From: a virus | Direction: 5' to 3' (one strand) | Length of the DNA stretch: 22,238 nt | Virus record (IMG/VR): IMGVR_UViG_3300025131_000483 | Span: 1-22,238 of that record | Part shown: in pieces, positions 1 to 6,422 of the stretch | How positions within the stretch are numbered: position 1 is the stretch's first letter | How the letters are laid out: each line of letters opens with the position of its first letter | The notes under the pieces: generated by a model | Told to the model about the DNA's origin: nothing | Database searches by the model: none | What the model saw: only the letters and a program-made list of their open reading frames with translations | Made by a program: the position numbers and the translations under genes

Positions 1-93
1 CGGGCGCGGCGCTGGTGGTGTAGGGTGAGGGTGCGCATGCACTACACAAGCACTACTTAGCAACCCAATTGTTGCAATCATTATCTTATTCAT
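1..93 (-). CDS. Small signal-peptide protein, cut by left edge
   Basis: The frame from an ATG at 93 is open to base 1, giving 31 residues before the window ends. It starts MNKIMIATIGLLSSACVVHA and continues with a His/Pro-rich stretch (HPHPTPPAPRP). The N-terminus has a lysine, a hydrophobic core and a possible signal peptidase I site after VHA; Cys16 could instead belong to a weak lipobox, but Ser at -3 is a poor fit. AGGAGA lies 6 bases upstream of the ATG, inside the end of recA, and the start overlaps the recA stop region, so the two are probably translationally coupled. The product is probably exported to the envelope or periplasm. The function is unknown because only the leader is visible. 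A second in-frame ATG at 81 is less likely because it lacks a well-spaced Shine-Dalgarno. Confidence 0.55.
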   Translation of the reverse strand, partial: MNKIMIATIGLLSSACVVHAHPHPTPPAPRP

Positions 94-1234
94 TTGAAAT
101 CTCCTGTTCTTCATAAGGTTCGTAAAAGTCTTCGGCGGTTCCTTCGCGACGATCAAATCGTTGAATGACTTCTTCATCCATTATACGTATGATGCGCTCT
201 TTAAATTCATTATCTGTTTTAATAATCTCGGACCACTTAGAGGGCTGGAACTTCTTGGAGTAACCATCGGATGTCTCCAGTGTGTACCATGCACCCTTCG
301 AAGTCAAGTGTTCGGATGTCTTAATGGCATCGAACCAACTTTCTTCATCGCGGATACCAACCTCGTCGTTCCCCCACATAATGCGGAAAGCACAGTTTCT
401 TCCTTGGGTTCCAAAGCGCGACTTCTCTAGCCGAACTTTAACTTCGGAGCCAATGCGGAAACCTTTATCATCCATCACGAAAGCACTCTTGGCTTTGCGT
501 CCGGTGAGCCAGATGCGCAGCGAATAAGAATAATGCATTGCCTTTCCGCCGGGTGTCATGTAAGGAGTAGTCATGGCAGTGATATGAGCCATGGGTCCAC
601 TAGTAATGTTAGTCTTAAGCTGATTAAGAACCAAGAAGGTTGCTTGCTTGTCAGCGATAGGGAGAGTAAGCTTTGACATTCCCTTTGCGAGAATGCGCGC
701 TTTCATTGCCATCGAGGATTGAGGATTAAAGTCGCCTTCAACATCCGACACTGCCGGAGTGAACGCAAGCGAATCCCAAATCAACAGCAGCTTTTCGTCG
801 GTCGCTCCTAGAAGTTCTTCAATAGTCTCAAGAACAAACTCGACAGACGATGCCTGAACATACATTAAGCGCTCTAGGTCGCAGCCTGCTGCCTCTAAAA
901 AAGCAGGGTCGATGGCAGACTCGGAATCAAAATATACGACGAGCTTACCCATTTTCTGGGCGTTGGCTGCAATCTGTGCAGCCATATAAGACTTACCTGT
1001 GGAGGTGAGTCCTGCAATCTCTGTGACTTTGCCGACAGGAATGCCGCCGATGTGTCCCTTGCATATAATACTGTCAAGCCAACGCGAGCCTGTGGGGATC
1101 CATTCCTTGACTTGGGTGGGGTTCTCCCCCGTTAGATCGTGGGCCACATTGCGGCCCGCCTTCTTGTTTACCAAGGTCATGAGATCCTCCATGGATACAC
1201 GACCTGCTTTTGTTTGTTTTGCCTTTCTCGGCAT
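86..1234 (-). CDS. uvsX: RecA/UvsX-type recombinase
   Basis: ATP-dependent strand-exchange recombinase that forms filaments on single-stranded DNA for recombination-dependent replication and repair. The 382 residues show Walker A GLTSTGKS at 75-82, a Walker B strand LLLIWDS ending near residue 155 (Asp154), the NQLKTNI segment at about 204-210, and the DNA-binding L2/ATP-cap region with TPGGKAMHYS at about 227-236. The C-terminus is acidic (EPYEEQEISNE), as in RecA and UvsX. Length fits UvsX (about 390) and is a little above bacterial RecA (about 350). The gp32-like SSB nearby fits the UvsX/gp32 partnership of T4. AAGGAGAGG precedes the ATG at 1234, and a strong sigma70 promoter lies just upstream, so it can be transcribed independently of the methyltransferase. 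The family is certain; the symbol uvsX rather than recA is a choice based on phage context. Confidence 0.93.
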   Translation of the reverse strand: MPRKAKQTKAGRVSMEDLMTLVNKKAGRNVAHDLTGENPTQVKEWIPTGSRWLDSIICKGHIGGIPVGKVTEIAGLTSTGKSYMAAQIAANAQKMGKLVVYFDSESAIDPAFLEAAGCDLERLMYVQASSVEFVLETIEELLGATDEKLLLIWDSLAFTPAVSDVEGDFNPQSSMAMKARILAKGMSKLTLPIADKQATFLVLNQLKTNITSGPMAHITAMTTPYMTPGGKAMHYSYSLRIWLTGRKAKSAFVMDDKGFRIGSEVKVRLEKSRFGTQGRNCAFRIMWGNDEVGIRDEESWFDAIKTSEHLTSKGAWYTLETSDGYSKKFQPSKWSEIIKTDNEFKERIIRIMDEEVIQRFDRREGTAEDFYEPYEEQEISNE

Positions 1235-1256
1235 AGTGCCTCTCCTTATATATTAT

Positions 1257-1285
1257 ATTATAACACACTTACATGGTTATGGCAA
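1257..1285 (-). promoter_or_regulatory. Sigma70 promoter of uvsX/recA
   Basis: On the minus strand the -35 box TTGCCA (1285-1280, 5/6 match) is separated by exactly 17 bases from a perfect -10 box TATAAT (1262-1257). TGT immediately precedes the -10, giving an extended -10. It overlaps the last codons of the methyltransferase gene (stop at 1277) and lies a little over 20 bases before the recA start. It shares the 11-mer AGTGTGTTATA with the SSB promoter at 4381-4409. Such a site should be read by the host vegetative polymerase without a phage factor. Confidence 0.8.
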
Positions 1286-2134
1286 GCATGTAATAATAAT
1301 TTCTGATGAATTCCCCATCTTTTTCTTTTCTGTTTGGGTTTTCGATTTGACGTTCTTCATTCCCATGGCCCACTTGGCTTCGACAATATCATACTCTTTA
1401 TATAATTCTCGAATCTCTGCGCAATCGTTATAGGATAATATCCAGTTGGACCGTTGAGAGATTATATCATAGAGTCCCCGATGATCAAACCCAAAGTGAG
1501 TGTTTCCCTTGTCTCCATAAAGTTTATCTTTGTCGGCGCCTAGCATATAAGGGGGATCCAGATAGAGCAACGCATCAGAATGCGCTGGGATTGATTGCTT
1601 AAAATCTTTTTGTTCAACTGTGAGATTAGGTTCTTTAAAGTCTCTAAGGCGGTCGATAGAGGAGTCCGTAAACCGCGCATAAGACGCACGCTCTGACCAT
1701 CCTCCACTAAAGGTCGCTCCCGAAAAGCTGCTACGATTAATAGCATAAAACTTGGCAGCGTTTGCATAAGTATAATTACGAGAGTAGCGAATGGCTTGTC
1801 GCAGTTCTTCTCGAATTCGCTCGAAATCTTGACGGAGCAATCCGCGCCCCCAAACTAATTTTCCCTTGTGTTCATATTGATTGGGGCCCGAGCGCAGTTG
1901 GTCAGCTTTTTTTGCTATGAGGAATGGATCGTCCAAGAGGGAGCGCCAGAACCAAACCAACGGTCTGAATAGATCATATCCATACACTCGTGTTCCACGC
2001 TCTGCGAGCGCTAACTCAAATGAGCCGCCCCCAAGAAAGGGGGAGCAAAGCTCCCCACAGTCTTCGGGCACGAACTCCATTAACGTTTTGACCGCGCGGC
2101 TTTTGCCGCCGGGGTACCGCAATGGAGTTTTCAT
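1277..2134 (-). CDS. dam: Dam-type N6-adenine DNA methyltransferase
   Basis: D12-class adenine-N6 DNA methyltransferase that uses S-adenosylmethionine; GATC is the usual target of the Dam branch, but the site is not provable here. In 285 residues: the N-terminal LRYPGGKSR (5-13), the SAM-binding motif I PFLGGGSFELAL (about 32-43), an NRSSFSG segment (about 133-139) and the catalytic motif IV DPPY (193-196). These are in the order of the alpha/T4 Dam group and the length is typical. The start overlaps the stop of the upstream AIPR-like gene as ATGA, so the pair is one translational unit. GATC is common in the window (for example within several GGATCC sites), so it has not been purged. Likely roles are protection from host restriction or timing of replication and packaging. 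No cognate restriction endonuclease is visible. Confidence 0.9.
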   Translation of the reverse strand: MKTPLRYPGGKSRAVKTLMEFVPEDCGELCSPFLGGGSFELALAERGTRVYGYDLFRPLVWFWRSLLDDPFLIAKKADQLRSGPNQYEHKGKLVWGRGLLRQDFERIREELRQAIRYSRNYTYANAAKFYAINRSSFSGATFSGGWSERASYARFTDSSIDRLRDFKEPNLTVEQKDFKQSIPAHSDALLYLDPPYMLGADKDKLYGDKGNTHFGFDHRGLYDIISQRSNWILSYNDCAEIRELYKEYDIVEAKWAMGMKNVKSKTQTEKKKMGNSSEIIITCLP

Positions 2135-3414
2135 CTTTTCCAGGTGCCGCTATCAATGACATCTTCAAAAACATCCGCGGATCTATCCCAGAGGTTCGAC
2201 CAACAGCCGAACTCAGCATGTCGAGAATTAAAGCGCGCATTAAAATATCGCTTAAAGCGATCATCAAGCATGCTCAATACCGCATAACCAGCCTCATCCC
2301 AAATTGCTTTAAGTTCAGACATATTCAGACCATCACGGATAATTACTTTTTCGGTTTTCCGATCAACTTTTAAGATGTTCTTAAGAAACCCATACATGAC
2401 GGGCTGCATATAATCCGAGAGCAGGGCAGTCCCTGCGCGCGTCCCATCAAAAAGCTGCTGGGAAAAGAACTTTCTCTTTTCAATGGGCTTTTTCATATCG
2501 GCTTTTCCAGACTTGCGTACCACCTGAAGCGAATCAAAGAGTTCTCCCTCTTTCGCGTTTCTTTCAAAGGCGGTACGTAAATTCTTCTGAATGTAATCAT
2601 TCAAGTCAAGAATCAGATCGACATGAGAGAACAAGCGCTCAAAGTCTTGAGCCTTGTTGGCGTCTTCCAGGATCATCGTGGAACGATATCCCTTGCGAAG
2701 AATGCTATGCATTTCATCGCCCGTATCCAGATAGTCACTACGTAACGTGGGGACGGCTGTGTAAATGAGAGATACGACTCGATCAATGCGGCACTCCTTA
2801 TCGATCAACTCACCGCCAGTGTTGCGTTCATTCTCGCGCCAGCCAATGTTACTCTTATGGCTATCCGTAAGATAAGTCTTGAGAATATCAAACAACCCTC
2901 GTTGATTCTGTTCGCTATTAAGCTTTTGGACATCACGCGAGTTCCAGGTTTCGGCCGCCTTGCGAATCTGGTCGACGCTATCAAAAAACCGATTTTCTAC
3001 AAACTGAATAGAAACTTGCTGGTTTTGAGCCTTGGGCGCTCCTTGCCGAACACCCTCAACGGTATGTTGTCCATCGTAGTGACCAGAGCCATCCTGCTCA
3101 CAAGTGAAAGAAATCGTGCATGCCTCCTGGTCATAATCAAACGAGTTATCATCAATGACGATACAAACTCCTCCATTATATATAGCAAACCCGCATTCTT
3201 CTTCCAGCGTCTGACGAATCGCCTTAACTTTTTTGGAATCGCTGTTTAGCGCGCGAGGATTGGTACCATTTTCAATATTGAAAAGGTCCATATGCTCAGA
3301 CACGCGAATATAAGCGTGTCCAAAGCGAGCCTCTTCTTCCGAGGCGGTAGCTACCGTCACAACTGACAGTGGCAGGTCCACATCACTGTGGGTGTATAGT
3401 TCTAAAGTATGCAT
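2131..3414 (-). CDS. AIPR-like protein (DGQHT motif)
   Basis: A 427-residue protein resembling the AIPR family (named after an abortive-phage-infection protein) and more loosely the DGQHR-domain proteins. Visible evidence: an AIYNGGVCIVIDD segment (about 77-89) like the AIPR 'yNNGi.ii' strand; an acidic segment ending HYDGQHTVEGV (112-122), at the place of the family 'NG.QT' motif; and downstream TWNSRDVQKLNSEQNQRG (about 157-173), like the conserved Asn/Asp segment that follows it. No membrane segment or signal peptide is present. The C-terminal 200 residues match nothing I recognise. AAGGAG lies 5 bases before the ATG at 3414. It is first in a two-gene unit with the Dam methyltransferase (ATGA overlap), suggesting a DNA-modification or anti-defence role. 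The biochemical activity of AIPR proteins is poorly defined, so the family call is moderate and the function is open. Confidence 0.6.
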   Translation of the reverse strand: MHTLELYTHSDVDLPLSVVTVATASEEEARFGHAYIRVSEHMDLFNIENGTNPRALNSDSKKVKAIRQTLEEECGFAIYNGGVCIVIDDNSFDYDQEACTISFTCEQDGSGHYDGQHTVEGVRQGAPKAQNQQVSIQFVENRFFDSVDQIRKAAETWNSRDVQKLNSEQNQRGLFDILKTYLTDSHKSNIGWRENERNTGGELIDKECRIDRVVSLIYTAVPTLRSDYLDTGDEMHSILRKGYRSTMILEDANKAQDFERLFSHVDLILDLNDYIQKNLRTAFERNAKEGELFDSLQVVRKSGKADMKKPIEKRKFFSQQLFDGTRAGTALLSDYMQPVMYGFLKNILKVDRKTEKVIIRDGLNMSELKAIWDEAGYAVLSMLDDRFKRYFNARFNSRHAEFGCWSNLWDRSADVFEDVIDSGTWKR

Positions 3415-3485
3415 TTATTCTCCTTGTGTTTTTAATAACTTGCATTTAGCTTCATCTGCCTATCTATAGGCGAAGCCTCTTAGCC

Positions 3486-3499
3486 TCTCCATATGGAGA
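3486..3499. promoter_or_regulatory. 14-bp perfect palindrome, possible operator
   Basis: TCTCCATATGGAGA is identical on both strands. It lies 12 bases downstream of the TATAAATA box and about 70 bases upstream of the AIPR-like start codon. A dimeric DNA-binding protein site is the simplest reading; in RNA it would form a hairpin without a proper loop, which argues for a DNA site. Confidence 0.4.
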
Positions 3500-3511
3500 A
3501 CGTGGTCTTTT

Positions 3512-3519
3512 TATTTATA
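3512..3519 (-). promoter_or_regulatory. TATAAATA box, T4-late-like or sigma70 -10
   Basis: The minus strand reads GGATATAAATAAAAAG. TATAAATA is the exact T4 late-promoter octamer recognised by gp55-type sigma factors. It also contains TATAAA, a 5/6 sigma70 -10, with only a weak TTAGTA at -35 spacing of 17. It lies just after the SSB terminator, where a new promoter is needed for the AIPR-dam unit. No gp55 homologue is in this window, so the class is undecided. Confidence 0.4.
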
Positions 3520-3544
3520 TCCTTGACCACTGTGGATACTAATT

Positions 3545-3575
3545 AAAAAGGTGGCAGACTTTTCCCGGTCTGCCA
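3545..3575 (-). terminator. Intrinsic terminator after SSB gene
   Basis: On the minus strand an 8-bp perfect stem TGGCAGAC/GTCTGCCA (3575-3568 with 3559-3552) with an 8-base loop is followed by CC and five T (3549-3545). It begins a few bases after the SSB stop at 3587, so SSB is a single-gene unit between its own promoter and this terminator. Confidence 0.85.
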
Positions 3576-3586
3576 GCGGGGCGAGC

Positions 3587-4354
3587 CTAGCCTGCTACCA
3601 GTTCATTAAACGCACGATCAACGTCAGTAGTTTCGGTCGTACTATACTTAGTAGTCTCAGATGAACGCGACTCAGCGGATCCGTCTCCGGCAAGTTGTTC
3701 ATCAAGAATAGCGCCGACCTGTTCGGGACTAAGGCGGTCGAAAAGACCGTCAAAGTCCGGAATGCCATCAAGGAGGGCGGGGATGGCCTCAGTATCCTCA
3801 AGTAATGTTGAGGTATTACGACGCATTTTCAGGCTCGTCTGTGGGTAAGCACCGGGTTTGGTGGGCTTGGTATAAGTAAGAGTAATATCAGTGCCCTCCT
3901 GAGCGTCTGTGACGTCACCATACTCCGGGTCAAGGATGTAGCCAAGAAGAAGTTCGTATGCGGTCTTACCATAGCCATATACCTTAATTCCCTCGTCTTC
4001 TCGACCACGAACCACAACGGGTGAGAAATAGCGAGTGCGCACAAAGAGTGACTTTGCAAGCTTCTTACTTTCCTCGTCGTTGTTGTCGCTTCCTTCTCGC
4101 CAGAGCGAAGAAGCGAATTCGCAAATTGGACAACCTTCTCCAAAGTTACGCTTGGGGCACAAAACACCGCCCCTATGCTCTCCTACATTATAGTGAAAGA
4201 ACATTTCCTTCAAAGGATCTCCATCATTAGTGGGAACAATACGAATATCCGTATCTCCCTCGTCGGGTTTGAACCAGATAGACTGGCCATCCCCACTATT
4301 TTGGCCGCGCAAAGTTGCGAGCTTGCGGCGCATAAGCTCCATATCAATTGACAT
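3587..4354 (-). CDS. gp32-like ssDNA-binding protein
   Basis: Binds and protects single-stranded DNA at phage replication and recombination forks. The 255-residue protein has a basic N-terminus (MELMRRKLATLRG) followed by a core containing a zinc-binding pattern H54-C66-C75-C78 (FFHYNVGEH...LCPKRNFGEGCPICEF), close to the H64-C77-C87-C90 spacing of T4 gp32. Aromatic residues follow (VRTRYFSP, VYGYGKTAYELLLGYI), typical of the OB-fold groove. The C-terminal tail is Ser/Thr/Asp/Glu-rich and ends DVDRAFNELVAG, matching the acidic tail used by gp32 for partner proteins. T4 gp32 is about 300 residues, so this is somewhat short. AAGGAG lies 10 bases before the ATG. A sigma70 promoter and an intrinsic terminator make it a monocistronic, probably highly expressed gene, as expected for a stoichiometric protein. 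Confidence 0.85.
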   Translation of the reverse strand: MSIDMELMRRKLATLRGQNSGDGQSIWFKPDEGDTDIRIVPTNDGDPLKEMFFHYNVGEHRGGVLCPKRNFGEGCPICEFASSLWREGSDNNDEESKKLAKSLFVRTRYFSPVVVRGREDEGIKVYGYGKTAYELLLGYILDPEYGDVTDAQEGTDITLTYTKPTKPGAYPQTSLKMRRNTSTLLEDTEAIPALLDGIPDFDGLFDRLSPEQVGAILDEQLAGDGSAESRSSETTKYSTTETTDVDRAFNELVAG

Positions 4355-4380
4355 TATTCAATTTCTCCTTTTGTGAATAA

Positions 4381-4409
4381 AGTATAACACACTCAACTTG
4401 AAGAGTCAA
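4381..4409 (-). promoter_or_regulatory. Sigma70 promoter of the SSB gene
   Basis: On the minus strand -35 TTGACT (4409-4404, 5/6) is followed after 17 bases by -10 TATACT (4386-4381, 5/6), again with TGT before it (extended -10). It lies 27 bases before the SSB start and overlaps the 3' end of the tubulin-like gene (stop at 4393). It shares AGTGTGTTATA with the uvsX promoter at 1257-1285. Confidence 0.8.
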
Positions 4410-5241
4410 GAGTATTTTGTACTACGTTTGTGTGGGCAACGCAGAACCCAAAATCATCATGTTCGGTTTCGTATATGGCATACGAAAGTTTTCTAAAAGC
4501 ATTTGTTGGCTTTTCTTTAAGCATTTCAACCAGTTTCTTGTGCAGACCACCCTCGGTCGCTAGTTTTTCTTCGTTTATACATATATAATAACATAGTTCA
4601 CGGGGGGTGTCAAGGTCAAAAAGCCATTTTTCTTCAAGATTTTCTATATCAAGTATCCCAATCGTTCTAATGCGATTTATCTCGGCTGGTTTAGATACTT
4701 GTCCAATCTCGGGATCCGAAAACTCAAAATAGTTTAAATAATGAATTGTAGAAAAAATAGAACTATTTAGCACCTCGTAATATGTCTTAATTGGCACCTC
4801 ACCTATCACTTTTTCAAGGTTTAAATTCGAAATCAAAGTAATAGAACGTAACAGGCCCGATCTACTATATTCTTGAAGGATATTGAATGTAATCTTTTCT
4901 AATATTTGAGGTACTCCTGTTAAAAGCTCTATGTCGGGTCTTATATAAAAGAGGTCTATTTCCTTGTCTTGGATTTGTTCTAAAATTCCAAGTACATAAT
5001 TAGAACTCATAGAAGAGCCCATTATGAAAACCTGCACCCTGCTCCTGATATCTGCGAAAAAATCTTTTAAGTCGGGAACATTAGTTTCATATTCTTCTGG
5101 TGAGCTAAAAGTTTTTAAGGTATGTGTTCGGGCCCCCTTTTCAGTTTTATCGTTTAATAGATATACTTCGTAGTTGTCTACATCAGAAAACTTTTCTGCG
5201 ATAGCTGACGCTGCGTTTCCGATTCCAATTACTGATATCAT
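4393..5241 (-). CDS. Divergent tubulin/FtsZ-like protein, degenerate GTP site
   Basis: A 282-residue protein whose layout follows FtsZ along the whole length. Residues 2-17 (ISVIGIGNAASAIAEK) sit where FtsZ has IKVIGVGGGGGNAVE. YEVYLLND (24-31) matches the strand ending in NTD. VQVFIMGSSMSSN (69-81) occupies the place of MVFITAGMGGGTGTG. SITLISNLNLEKVIGE (133-148) matches the SLIVIPNDKLL strand, then a long helix (about 150-172) and a C-terminal domain (about 214-275). The glycine-rich signature is replaced by GSSMSSN, and the T7-loop NxDxxD cannot be found (KPAEIN instead), so GTP binding and hydrolysis are doubtful. A Rossmann-type NAD-binding protein is the main alternative for the N-terminus alone. 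It starts in an ATGA overlap with the polymerase, which suggests a replication-linked or cytoskeletal role. The assignment rests on my reading by eye. Confidence 0.5.
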   Translation of the reverse strand: MISVIGIGNAASAIAEKFSDVDNYEVYLLNDKTEKGARTHTLKTFSSPEEYETNVPDLKDFFADIRSRVQVFIMGSSMSSNYVLGILEQIQDKEIDLFYIRPDIELLTGVPQILEKITFNILQEYSRSGLLRSITLISNLNLEKVIGEVPIKTYYEVLNSSIFSTIHYLNYFEFSDPEIGQVSKPAEINRIRTIGILDIENLEEKWLFDLDTPRELCYYICINEEKLATEGGLHKKLVEMLKEKPTNAFRKLSYAIYETEHDDFGFCVAHTNVVQNTLDSSS

Positions 5242-6422
5242 AGATTTAGCGCCTTAAGGTCATAATAATTATCACCGCAAGCTAAGTTAACCAAAAATTT
5301 ATCAAGCTTATTGTTTGAAAATATTTCTTTAATTTCGGGTACCAAACTACGTTCATCGTCCGCAAGATCAATAACAATCTCATCATGAACAACGTGTGAA
5401 ATAAATGACTTCTTTCCTTCTAAAAACTTATCTAATGCCACCGCACGATCCATTACAAGATCAGATGTTGTGCTTTGGATTAAGTAGTTAAGTGCTTTTC
5501 TTTTCTCAACTTGTATTTTACGCTTAAACATTGTTGTAATATAACCACGCTTATAGCGCTTGTCAAGAACTTTTTCGCGATGATAAATGCTAAATTCATC
5601 ATCATTGGCATCGGGATTATAGAGCCAAGCAAAAAATCTTGTCTTTGCATCGTCTCTTGTAATCTCTCCTTCAATAAGGTTCTTTATGTGCCACTGGTGC
5701 ACATCTTCTTGTGGCTGTTTCTCGCCAGCCAACGCAATGAAAGTGCGCACTTCTGCGGCATTATAATCAAGGGATAAAAACCACTCATTATGAGGCTTTA
5801 AAAGCTTGCGAAATTCTTTTTGGACCGTCAGTATGGGGAAGCTTTCTGAATGGGTTGTAAGGCGCCCTGTGACCGTGCCAAATGGATTATAGTCTATGTG
5901 CCGGGGCCCATTCAGCAGCACTTTCGCTCTGGTTGAATTCCGGGATGAAACATGCAGGTTTTTACAATCGTCGTTATTTAAATTAAGATTTTGATATCGT
6001 ATCTTATACAAAAGCTTTTGAATATTATTCAAATGATCATAGCATTCTGGTTTTTCATAATTCTCAAAAACATGTTCTGTTATCTTGTTTTTTATTTCAC
6101 AGAACTCTTTAAGAAAGTCTTCTGGGACAAGATCGAAAATACAGTGATCTCGCATATTAATCTTTGCTATCTGGAAAGACTTAATATATGCGCGCAATCG
6201 CTTTTGTGCTTTTTTGAGAGTTTCTTGAAGCTCTGTGGGGCATATCTGATTGAGCGCGAGTCCTTCACAAAATAACCATGCGTATTCCACATCGGCATCT
6301 GCGAGCGATCCGGAATACTTCCAAGTCCTTGTTAGATCTTGAGGAAAATTTTCATAATGAAGCTTTCCCTCCGCGTATACTCCAATGCACTCGGCCTTGT
6401 CGTCTATAGTCTGAAAAATCAT
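5238..6422 (-). CDS. polA: Compact family-A DNA polymerase (no exonuclease domain)
   Basis: Template-directed DNA polymerase of the Pol I/T7 family. Motifs in the 394 residues: FGTVTGRLTTHSESFPILTVQ (about 181-201, the 'GR.ss..PNLQ' region), motif A DYNAAEVR (219-226, Asp219 metal ligand), motif B R256-x3-K260-x3-F264-x3-Y268 aligning with Taq R659-K663-F667-Y671, an NYLIQSTTSDLV helix (about 312-323) and motif C VVHDE (344-348, Asp347). The Gly after the O-helix Tyr is Asn here. Klenow fragment has about 605 residues and T7 polymerase about 700, so the 3'-5' exonuclease and part of the thumb are absent. The N-terminal 180 residues show no exonuclease motif that I can see. The ATG follows directly on the TAG of the upstream gene with a poor Shine-Dalgarno, implying coupling. 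Proofreading may be absent or supplied by a protein outside the window. Confidence 0.85.
   Translation of the reverse strand: MIFQTIDDKAECIGVYAEGKLHYENFPQDLTRTWKYSGSLADADVEYAWLFCEGLALNQICPTELQETLKKAQKRLRAYIKSFQIAKINMRDHCIFDLVPEDFLKEFCEIKNKITEHVFENYEKPECYDHLNNIQKLLYKIRYQNLNLNNDDCKNLHVSSRNSTRAKVLLNGPRHIDYNPFGTVTGRLTTHSESFPILTVQKEFRKLLKPHNEWFLSLDYNAAEVRTFIALAGEKQPQEDVHQWHIKNLIEGEITRDDAKTRFFAWLYNPDANDDEFSIYHREKVLDKRYKRGYITTMFKRKIQVEKRKALNYLIQSTTSDLVMDRAVALDKFLEGKKSFISHVVHDEIVIDLADDERSLVPEIKEIFSNNKLDKFLVNLACGDNYYDLKALNL

Larger units (their letters stand above)
3415..3544 (-). promoter_or_regulatory. Structured leader of the AIPR-dam unit
   Basis: A noncoding stretch between the SSB terminator and the AIPR-like gene. 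On the minus strand it holds, in order, an AT box TATAAATA (3519-3512), a perfect 14-base palindrome TCTCCATATGGAGA (3499-3486), a small hairpin AGGC-TTC-GCCT (3478-3468) and the Shine-Dalgarno AAGGAG before the ATG at 3414. It is the longest noncoding gap in the window. Its structure suggests a promoter plus operator or structured 5' leader; regulation is inferred from layout only. Confidence 0.45.

Noticed and set aside
61-76. Inverted repeat GCAAC/GTTGC after recA as a terminator
   Set aside because: The stem is 5 bp and no T-run follows on the minus strand; it also lies inside the open frame of the signal-peptide gene.
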